NCBI RefSeq assembly: GCF_001640805.2
Contig: NC_066852.1
Coordinates: 4,014,194-4,078,193, forward strand
Length of the DNA: 64,000 nucleotides
Direction of reading: 5' to 3'
From: Lates calcarifer
Taxonomy: Eukaryota; Chordata; Actinopteri; Centropomidae
The position numbers and the translations under genes are program-made. Under the pieces are notes generated by a model that was given only the letters and a program-made list of their open reading frames with translations, was not told the origin of the DNA and did no database searches. Below, one piece after another: positions 56,798 to 64,000 of the stretch (positions are counted from its first letter, which is position 1; each line of letters opens with the position of its first letter).

Positions 56798-58019
56798 CTT
56801 CTTGTTGTGCGTTAACCTTCAGGGCCACCGTAGAATACAAGTACACCAGCAGCCTCAACAGAGGAGTTAGTCTAGTCTCTCACCCCCTTATCAAATTGGA
56901 TAGCACACACAAGAAAACTTCAAGCCCTGAAACACAGCATTCATACTTCAATGATTCCCACAGGGTATTATATAAAAATGCCAGTGTGCACACAACCCAG
57001 ACACAGTGTCCATTTAACTACTGCCCGCTCCCACAACATTCTCAGTTCTCATGTGCAAAGTTTTCTGCTCATGCGGAGTCTCTCAAAAGGGGTCAGAGTG
57101 AGACCTCCTGTTCAACAAAACAAAAACACCTTTTGACCACTGTGCCATAAAGTCCGGCATTACCCCCTGACTGAACGCTGGTGCAGTGAGGTGAGCGGCC
57201 GTGTCGGAAGTACTTCCATTCTTTATGAGTTGCATAATTGCATTGCTGCGTCAATCATTCCCATCCACTCTAAGACATTAGGTAAAATGAAGCAGGCAAG
57301 CATAAAAGAAGAATAGTTACATTTTTATTCAATTAAAGAGGACATTGTGCAACTGGGGAGGGAGGAGGGAGGGACCCATTGACCCAAGTCTCTGTGTCAG
57401 TTTATCACTGGAGACGTCTTGAAAGATTTCAGAACCTCCCCTCTGTCTGTTTCACATCAGTACGTTTAATGTGGAGCTATGTAAGTGGCACTGAGCAGTG
57501 ACTGAGGTGAGCAGTTCACAACAATGACAGCTGGTGTTTGACAGAAGCATTGTTGCCCATTAAAAATATTTAGGATTACAACAGGTTAAGTGCATTTACA
57601 GACCAGCCTCCCTTGTCCCCAAAACAAAGTTTGTCATTTCACACAAGTGGCCCACATGTGTGGTTTCACTGATGTTTCCACATATTAGTTAAACACACAC
57701 ACATCAAGACTGCATCAATCAAAGCTGATTGTTCTTTTCTGTGAAGAGGTACATTTGATATTTAGATGTCACGATGGTCACGAAAGTGCACGGCTGCGTT
57801 GTCTGGCTCCCGTCAGCAACCTGACAGGCGATGTGCTGAGTTGCGAGGGCCTGATCAATGCTGCTTGCAGGTTTAATCATGCATTGTGAAATTATACCTG
57901 GTAGAGTGTAAAACTAATTTCATTCATACATTTCTGACTTCTGTCTTTGAGGATATAGTCCATATGATTGGAAAATCTTCAGGAATCCAAAAATAACATA
58001 AAATGGAAGAGTTATTGTA
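56798..58019. other. Unassigned spacer
   Basis: The plus frame at 56794-57150 (118 residues) has no motif; composition is unremarkable. No other feature. Confidence 0.4.
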
Positions 58020-58640
58020 AGCAAGCAGTTGGATGATTGGGGTCTGTGTCAAATCACGGATATTATTAATGGTAAGGGTCTGGTGGATGGGGATAGCTTG
58101 TTTAAGAAAGCAAGAGAGTTGTAGGACTTTAAAGATATTTGTGAAAAAGACAATGAGAGATTACCATTGACATGGAATCAGTTACTGTCAACTGAAGATA
58201 TAAATGGTAGTAAAGATGTAGTTTTTGCCTTGATGGTGAATGGCAGAAAAAAACCTCTAGGGGACTTGAAAACAAAACATCTGTACTGGCTACAGGTTAA
58301 AAGAATAGTGAATAGTGGTTAAAAGTGTCCGGTGTCTTAGTCTGGAAAAATGCTTATGGTGACATCTCACAAAATCAAATATTGAGTAATCTACATCAGA
58401 AATTCATCTGACCTGAATGGTTCAGTAGTGATATTAACATAAGTATCACCAGAGTGTGTGACAGGTGTAAGAGGGCTACAGAGAAGTTCAGGCACTTATT
58501 TTTTGAGAGCTGACAGATTTCTTTGAAAAAATTAAGGAGGTGCTAAGAGATAAATGTGGAGCACACATTGGAAACACTGCTGTGCCGTAAAAGCTTATGT
58601 TGTGTGGAGTAACTCAAAGGAGCAATAAAGTGAACACACA
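58020..58640 (+). pseudogene. L1/Tx1-type LINE ORF2, C-terminal region
   Basis: A frame open for about 100 codons with one TAG reads 'SKQLDDWGLCQITDIINGKG', 'LVDGDSLFKKAREL', 'ERLPLTWNQLLSTEDING' and 'GDLKTKHLYWLQVKRIVNSG'. After a frame change it continues 'WKNAYGDISQNQILSNLHQK' and 'RVCDRCKRATEKFRHLFFES'. The last block matches the 'C.RC.....T..H.FW.C' end of L1-type ORF2 proteins, and the rest matches the region between RT and that motif. A T-run at 58649-58669 follows. It is not in normal order with the RT piece at 59239 (which lies downstream), so the two are probably separate copies. Confidence 0.65.
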
Positions 58641-58648
58641 CATAGTCA

Positions 58649-58669
58649 TTTTTTTTTTTTTTTTTTTTT
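58649..58669. repeat. Poly-T run
   Basis: About 21 consecutive T. Confidence 0.95.
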
Positions 58670-59170
58670 CTTAGTTGTGTGAGGATGACGATTATGATCA
58701 GAAGAAATTCCATCTATTATGAACTGAAGTGTGTGAATCTGTGTGTGCTTTGTTTAAGGATATACTTAAATGCAATGTAAAACTTAAGTTTATATGTGAA
58801 GGTAATGGATTTGATGAGATGTGAAGAATGGGATCATCAAAATGTTAGATGGAAAATAAATAATGTTTGATTTGTAATGTAAGCTAATGTTATGTGCTTA
58901 GTCTATGGTAGCCTATATTTCTGTGCCTGATTTGAAGAGATGGGAGACTGCCTGGGAATACCAGGTGCCGTAAGTTTTTTATGGCCATCTTTCATGAGCA
59001 GAAGGAACTGCTGCTTCTGTAACTCTGGTTGACACTGGACTTGTTTTGTACCTGTATTTTACGAGTCATCCAGTGCCAGCTCAAATTGAAAAAACGGGGG
59101 GTGGGGGATGACTGTAAAGGAAACATCAGGAAATAAGAAATATTAGAGACAGGGCAAGATTACGAGAAAT
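58670..59170. other. Possible LINE 3' UTR and spacer
   Basis: Not recognised. Could include the 3' UTR of the preceding LINE fragment. Confidence 0.3.
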
Positions 59171-59960
59171 ATTATTCACTGGTAACAAAATAGAAGAAGA
59201 GCACATGAAAAGGACCATAGACAGCATACAAAATATCAGTGGAGGGTAAAGAGTGGTGTGACTTTCTTCTAACTGTAAAAGAAAATGGAAATGCAATAAA
59301 CAACTTAAATAAAAACAAAAACAGAGGAACAGACGGCATAACTGGAGAATTTAAGGACACATTGGCTCCAATCGTACTCAACATATACAAAGACATGGAA
59401 AGTAGAGGTTGCACTCCAAGGCTATTAAATACAGACCACAAAAGTTTAGCAAAAGCACTAGAAAACAGGTTAAAATCAGTCATAATATCTATAGTAAACT
59501 GGTCACAAGCTTGCAGTATTCCAGGGAGGGACATAGCAGACACAATCGTTTCAGTTAAAAAAAAAAACGATTAATTAAATGACAAAACAGGGAGGCATTT
59601 ACCTATGGAATAGATTTAGAAAAAGCAGAATTATTTATGGGTAGTATTATGGAAATTCGGATTTGGCAATAACTTCATCAACTGGATCAAATGACTTTAC
59701 AACAATGCATAATATACATACAGCTGCATTAAGTGCAATGGTCATCCTACAGGCAATTTTCAGATTCAAAGATCAGTGACGCAGGGCTGTCCCCTCTCCT
59801 GCCAAATATACAGCTTGGCGGCCAAACCCCTCACCTTATTAATTGATCAGGACATAACATAACATAACATCCCCTGCAGGAACAGAATCAAAAATGTTAC
59901 CGTATGCAGACAACACAAACATCACATATTGAGGGGTAAATTTCCAGAAGTTAAGCTGGG
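59171..59960 (+). pseudogene. L1/Tx1-type reverse transcriptase, heavily decayed
   Basis: The 59239-59574 frame gives 'NRGTDGITGEFKDTLAPIVL' (residues 28-47), 'LLNTDHKSLAKALENRLKSV' (62-81) and 'QACSIPGRDIADTIVSVKK' (89-107). These are the 'G.DG...E', 'N.D.K...K.LA.RL' and 'Q....PGR.I.D' blocks of L1-clade RT. Downstream in shifted frames 'AEFIMGSIMEIRIWQ' and 'RSVTQGCPLSCQIYSLAAKP' (59750-59830) match the region to 'QGCPLSP.L'. 'CRQHKH' or similar stands near where YADD would be. A run of A at 59556-59567 and several stops break it. Confidence 0.7.
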
Positions 59961-60518
59961 GGAAGTTAAGCTGGGGAATTTTGGAAATATTCCAAGTTGG
60001 AAACTTGTAAAATATTTTTACAATTGATGCTGGATAAATTAATAGAGACTGGTTAGATGAACTGAGCTGCTTTTATCTGGATCAAACAGCCATATCGTGG
60101 AAATACACATAAATTTATGACCGTAGTAATAGCAAAGGTATGTTTTTTTATCAAACTTTAACATTTTTTAACCCTATAATCATAACTGTGACCAAAGAAG
60201 TGTTTGTAGTTTATAGTATTCTCACTCATGATAAACATGATTAGTGGTAAGGCTACGGTATCGATTTTGATGTTTATATGAGTTTGGAGTCTAATATAAT
60301 TGTTTATATTTGGAAACTAATAAATCTGTGTATTGATTACACTTATTTAGGGACTTATTCATTCAGCAGGTGTGGAATCATAGAGGGTCAAAACAGAGGC
60401 AAGTGATTAAAGTGCCTCTTACTGGCTGATTTGAGGAATTACAATAAAAGAAAAAAAAATGTCTATACATGAATCACATACAGTACATCCTTCTGTCCAA
60501 ATAATTAAGAGACATATA
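59961..60518. other. Unassigned AT-rich spacer
   Basis: No element recognised. A short tandem duplication, 'GTTAAGCTGGGG', lies at about 59952-59976. Confidence 0.45.
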
Positions 60519-60834
60519 CAGTGGTGGAAAAAAGTGCACACCATGCATTTGTGAAATACTGCATTAAGAATCACTCTTAGGTGTTCAAGTGCAATTTCTT
60601 TGAGTACAGTCACAGCCAAAATACTAAACAAATCCCAAAAAAGCCATTAATAACTTAAAATTGATTGGTTCAATAAAAATACATAGAAATACAAATAAAT
60701 TTTGAGTATTGGGTCATTTTGGTATCAGTGATCCAGTAATGAAGGTCGTGCTTTTTATTAAAAGACACAATTTTTGTTGCCGTGCTTCATGTCTATATGA
60801 AGCCAGCACATTTGAAAGTTCTTCAGAGACAAAA

Positions 60835-60966
60835 ATGGCTAAAACAAGGAACCTAACGCAGGAAACAGGCCTGAAGATACAGATTCTCAGCCAGGAAGGG
60901 TACAGGAAGGGTATAGCCAGGAAGTACAGATGCAGTCCGTCAAACCTGGATATTTCAACAAGATAA
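60835..60966 (+). pseudogene. Tc1-like transposase, N-terminal piece
   Basis: From the Met at 60835 the frame reads 'MAKTRNLTQETGLKIQILSQ', then 'EGYRKGIARKYRCSPSNLD' and stops. This is the first helix-turn-helix of a Tc1-type paired-like DNA-binding domain, which would recognise the element's own ends. Immediately after 'CSPS' the sequence jumps, in another frame, to 'WIFQQDNAPCHTS' (60947-60985), the block with the second catalytic Asp. So the second helix-turn-helix and the first catalytic Asp are gone. Confidence 0.82.
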
Positions 60967-61055
60967 TGCCCCTTGCCACACATCCAGGGCCAGGAGAACT
61001 TGGCTGTAGGAGCACTGTATCCAGGTCTTAGAGTGGCCAGCCCAGCTCAGAAAAT

Positions 61056-61238
61056 TTGTGGTGGATTATCAAAAGGTCTGTTTCAAAGCGTAAACCAAAG
61101 AATGTAGAAGAATTAAAAGCAATAATTCAAGAAGAATGGGACAAGATTACCCCTCAACAGTGTGAAAGGCTCGTGGGGAACATGCCAGCCAGGATTAGAG
61201 CTCTACTGCGTGCTAATGGCAGGACTGCTAAATATTAA
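61056..61238 (+). pseudogene. Tc1-like transposase, C-terminal piece
   Basis: A 60-residue frame, 'WWIIKRSVSKRKPKNVEELK', 'AIIQEEWDKITPQQCERLVG', 'NMPARIRALLRANGRTAKY', ends at the natural stop of the family ('TKY'). It follows 'VLEWPAQ' (about 61030-61050) but the intervening 'SPDLNPIENLW', which carries the third catalytic residue (Glu), is reduced to a few bases; the frame also shifts there. I infer a deletion of about 20-25 bases at about 61048-61052. Confidence 0.85.
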
Positions 61239-61510
61239 TTTGATGATGTGATGGTTTATTTTTTGTTCAGTGTTGAACACATTCTCTGTTAATTGTTGAC
61301 CTTGATACAGACAACGTTGAGAACTGACATATTGAAACTGTCAAGAATTTAGTTCTGTTAGTTTTTCTTGTAAACAATAAACAAAAAAAATATAATTTGT
61401 ATTTGTTTGTGTCTGTCTAACCTTTTGAAACACAAAAAAGATTCTTCCTTTCATGATAATATTTGAGATTGTGTAAAATTCTAAGGTCCGAAAACTTTTT
61501 TCCACCGCTG

Positions 61511-62756
61511 TATATATAGAGATAGATAGATCTTGAGGATGCCAAACATTATTGAATAATAATGATAATAACTGAACTGATACTTTTTCTGTTTATTTGC
61601 ATGCAGTGTGTGTGTCTGTGTAACAGCCAGTACTCTTTGAAGCCTCACTGCTGCCCACTTCTGCTTACTGACATGTTCAAAGTCTCAGTGATACTCTTGT
61701 CTTTGTGATACAGCACTCCAGTTTCTCTCCCTCTTAGTAACTGAGCATCTTGCTGATTGAGTTTCCCTTTGAATCCATGGTGCAGTTCAGCAGAACTGAA
61801 AATGAAATTCCATCCTATTATTTCCAGACAGTCAAACAATGCTTGTCATGTAGATGAAAGTCAGTTGCAAACACAGCACAAGTACAAGGACCCGGTTGAC
61901 TGACGTTAGCAACCCAGTGTCAAAACACTTTATAATTCAAATATACATACTTGTAAAAAAGTTGTTTTCCTTAAATTTGTCTTATATGTAATTGCATTTA
62001 GCCTCAAAGGTCAAATACTGTCAGCTAATAGCTGTATTTGTTTGTTGAGTCTGGACAGTTCACTGCACTGAATTAGGGGCTCACAATCTAGTCTATCTAC
62101 TGCTGTAACTATAACCTAGAATCCCTTTCGTTCCGGTTGCATGTCATCAGCACAAATATGTTTCCTGGTTTTATAATACAATCAGTGATCAAAAGACTTT
62201 TTAAAAACATAGTGTTCACTCCCGCCCCCAGTAGGCGCTGTGCTAGTCCTCTGGTGCACTGATTGCCGAAACGGCGCTGTGCCCACATATATAGTGGTCA
62301 TACCTTGTGCGCCATCTCTCTCTTTCTTTTTTCTGGTTCTACTCGTCCCCCGTGGCATTATTTTTATTTGTTTAATGCTAATTTGAGTATTTCCTTTCTA
62401 ACCGTCTCTTGCCCTGTGGTAATTTTTGACCTGCTCCTTATTAAGTTATTTAACTATTTCCTCCCCTGACAACGGTTCCCCAGGTGGCGTTGTCAGGCAA
62501 CATATATTCAACCTTGTCTCCTAGAAATTATGTGTACATACTACTGAACTGTTTTCCCAGTTATGTTGTGGTGGTACTGTGATCGCTGGCTTGATTACAT
62601 TCAGAATCAACTTTTATACACTACTACTACATTTATTAATGGCAGCAGAGTTATCAGGAGGTAGTTGGGGTGGATGGTGGGTGCAGGAAAGATCGTAGTT
62701 TTGGTTGAATGCTGTATGTATAAATGTATGTATATGTCCATCAGATGGGGATCTTT
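61511..62756. other. Unassigned spacer with GC-richer patch
   Basis: Around 62215-62300 the sequence is GC-richer with CpG ('CACTCCCGCCCCCAGTAGGC', 'CGAAACGGCGCTGTGC') and is followed by 'ACATATATAGTGG' and a CT-rich stretch. This has the look of a promoter-like or LTR-like leader, without confirmation. A 10-base hairpin, 'CCTGACAACG' (62465-62474) with its exact complement at 62488-62497, lies beyond it. Confidence 0.35.
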
Positions 62757-63203
62757 CAATTCAGTTCAATTCAATTTTATCTATACAATGCCAAAGTCAT
62801 CTCAAGGCACTTTTCATATAGAGCAGGTCTAGACCATACTCTTTAAAATAGGTATTTACAGAGAGAGACCCAACAAATCCACCATGAGCAGCACTATGTG
62901 ACAGTGGCAAGGAAAAACTTCCTTTAAAGAGGCAGAAACCTCGAGCAGAACCAGACTCAGGGTGGGCGGCCATTAACTGATAACATAGCAATAAAACTAA
63001 TAGCAGTACAGGCAATTTATAGCAGCAGGTGTTGAGTGGAGTTGTAGGAGCAGCAGGAGACTTGTCATCACAGATCAGACTCTACAGCTCCAGAGGCAGA
63101 AATACCTGCAGAAAGAGACAGAAGAGGAGAGAGAGACAGAAGAGCACAATACTACAGGAAAGAGAGGATACTGAGTTAGTAACATGTTTATGGGATATGA
63201 ATC

Positions 63204-63262
63204 CATATTGAGTGGAGAGAGAGGGAGAGAGAAAGAGTGAGAGAGCGAGAAAGAGAGAGAGA
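63204..63262. repeat. Imperfect (GA)n tract
   Basis: GAGA-rich repeat of about 55 bases inside the L2 3' UTR. Confidence 0.85.
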
Positions 63263-63344
63263 AGCTCAGTGCATCATGGGAGATCTCCCAGCAGTCTAGG
63301 CCTATAGCAGCATAACTAAGGGATGGTTCAAGCCTGAGCCAACC

Positions 63345-63707
63345 CTAACTATAAGCTTTATCAAAGAGGGAAGTTTTAAGCCGACTCTTAAAGGTACAGA
63401 GGGTGTCTGCCTCCCGGACCGAAACTGGGAGAAGGTTCCACAGTAGAGGAGCCTGATAACTGAAGGCTCTGCCTCCCATTCTACTCCTGGAAACTCTGGG
63501 AACCACCAGTAAACCAGCATTCTGGGAACGCAGAGTCCTAGTGGGATTGTAGGGGACTATGAGATCTTTAAGGTAAGATGGAGCCTGACCATTAAGGGCT
63601 TTGCAAGTGAGGAGGAGGATTTTGAATTCTATTCTGGATTTGACTGGGAGCCAATGTAGAGAGGCTAACACAGGAGAAATATGGTCTCTTTTCCTAGTTC
63701 CTGTCAA
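63345..63707 (-). pseudogene. L2 ORF2 C-terminal domain
   Basis: A clean 120-residue frame: 'RDHISPVLASLHWLPVKSRI' (residues 7-26), 'FKILLLTCKALNGQAPSYLK' (28-47), 'LIVPYNPTRTLRSQNAGLLV' (49-68), 'VPRVSRSRMGGRAFSYQAPL' (69-88) and 'WNLLPVSVREADTLCTFKSR' ending 'LKTSLFDKAYS'. This is the conserved C-terminal end of the L2-type protein, to its natural stop. No catalytic domain is included. The frame is open upstream of the first Met to about 63760, where the insertion was truncated. Its good state suggests a younger copy than the 7.4-10 kb one. Confidence 0.88.
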
Positions 63708-63770
63708 TAATTGTGCTCCAGCATTTTGGATCAGTTGCAGAGTCTTTAGAGACTTTAACCAAGTGCTTTT

Positions 63771-64000
63771 GTTACCTTAATGTAACCATAAAAAAATGAA
63801 TAATACTGCAGTCTGTGGTGGCCCTGACAGATCAATGCACTGCGAGTTCAAAAATCACATGCAAATAGACAAAACACAAACAAAGAACTATCCTCACCAA
63901 TTTTACAACATATTTAGAAAAAAATCAGCAAAGTCAGAAAATACAATCAAATACACAAACACAAACACAGTCTGTCACAAATGTTTCCTGTATTCCTTTA
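63771..64000. other. Unassigned spacer to window end
   Basis: AT-rich; nothing recognised. Confidence 0.5.

Larger units (their letters stand above)
60519..61510 (+). mobile_element. Tc1-like transposon, end-complete deletion derivative (992 bp)
   Basis: Left end 'CAGTGGTGGAAAAAAGT' and right end (reverse complement) 'CAGCGGTGGAAAAAAGTT' are inverted repeats, each flanked by TA (60517-60518 and 61511-61512), the target site of the Tc1/mariner superfamily. Inside are the two ends of a transposase gene, joined by deletion of its middle. With both ends in place it could in principle be moved by a full relative, but not by itself. Confidence 0.88.
62757..63770 (-). mobile_element. L2 LINE, 5'-truncated copy with 3' UTR and tail
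   Basis: On the minus strand: coding end (from about 63760, 'SLKTLQLIQNAGAQLLTGTR'), then a 3' UTR with a (GA/TC)n tract (63204-63262). It continues with 'GAGTCTGGTTCTGCTCGAGG', 'GGAAGTTTTTCCTTGCCACT' and 'GTATGGTCTAGACCTGC', and ends in an 'AATTGAATTGAACTGAATTG' tail at 62757. A typical 5'-truncated L2 insertion; it supplies the part that the 7380-10003 copy lacks. Confidence 0.88.

Noticed and set aside
56794..57150. 118-residue plus-strand frame
   Set aside because: No motif, no repeat or exon signal, and a nested second frame of similar length; a chance frame is the simplest view.
1..64000. CRISPR arrays, operons, rRNA genes or phage modules
   Set aside because: No regularly spaced short repeats with unique spacers, no dense co-directional genes; the element content is that of a fish nuclear genome.

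Overview
The window looks like intergenic or intronic DNA from a teleost fish nuclear genome. The evidence is the set of mobile elements: L2-type and Rex1/CR1-type LINEs, L1 and Tx1-type LINEs, a Gmr1-like Ty3/gypsy relic, several Tc1-like elements, a piggyBac-like relic and two tRNA-headed SINE families with fish-type bodies. It is AT-rich, has many (CA)n, (CT)n and (ATT)n microsatellites, and shows no operon structure, no dense long reading frames, no rRNA or tRNA gene and no CRISPR array. I could not identify a convincing functional host gene. Nearly all recognisable coding sequence belongs to broken transposons.

Layout. 1-1650: degenerate long-unit tandem repeat in two blocks. 7380-10003: the longest LINE, an L2-type copy with endonuclease and reverse transcriptase, ended by a Tc1-like element end. 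10290-11420: a decayed repeat interrupted by a SINE. 15601-16446: a Rex1-type 3' end next to an oppositely oriented endonuclease fragment. 17957-18562 (minus): an unexplained frame broken by one TGA. 20.6 kb and 27.1 kb: two SINEs of one family. 21927-24661: a duplicated 0.25-kb segment. 24937-25747: a large foldback repeat. 31.8-32.3 kb: a SINE and an RTE-like 3' end. 33105-34950: an L1 copy. 37279-38470: an L2 3' UTR interrupted by a Tc1-like element. 38989-40142: a piggyBac-like pseudogene. 41254-41909: three SINE pieces in alternating orientation. 42300-43990: the Gmr1-like relic. 48221-49695: a long Rex1-type copy. 51970-52341: a Tc1 deletion derivative. 52380-55320: two Tx1-type fragments. 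55918-56797: a possible DNA transposon with inverted ends. 58020-59960: L1/Tx1 fragments. 60519-61510: a Tc1-like element with both ends but an internally deleted transposase. 62757-63770: an L2 3' end.

The elements do not form one working system. They are independent insertions, often nested, and each autonomous family here has lost a part needed for movement (catalytic motif, frame or terminus). The most informative observations are the integrase-before-reverse-transcriptase order of the gypsy relic, the two large inverted-repeat structures, the end-complete Tc1 derivative and the piggyBac relic that keeps its cysteine-rich tail. Family names rest on recognising protein and repeat motifs by eye; no database search was possible.
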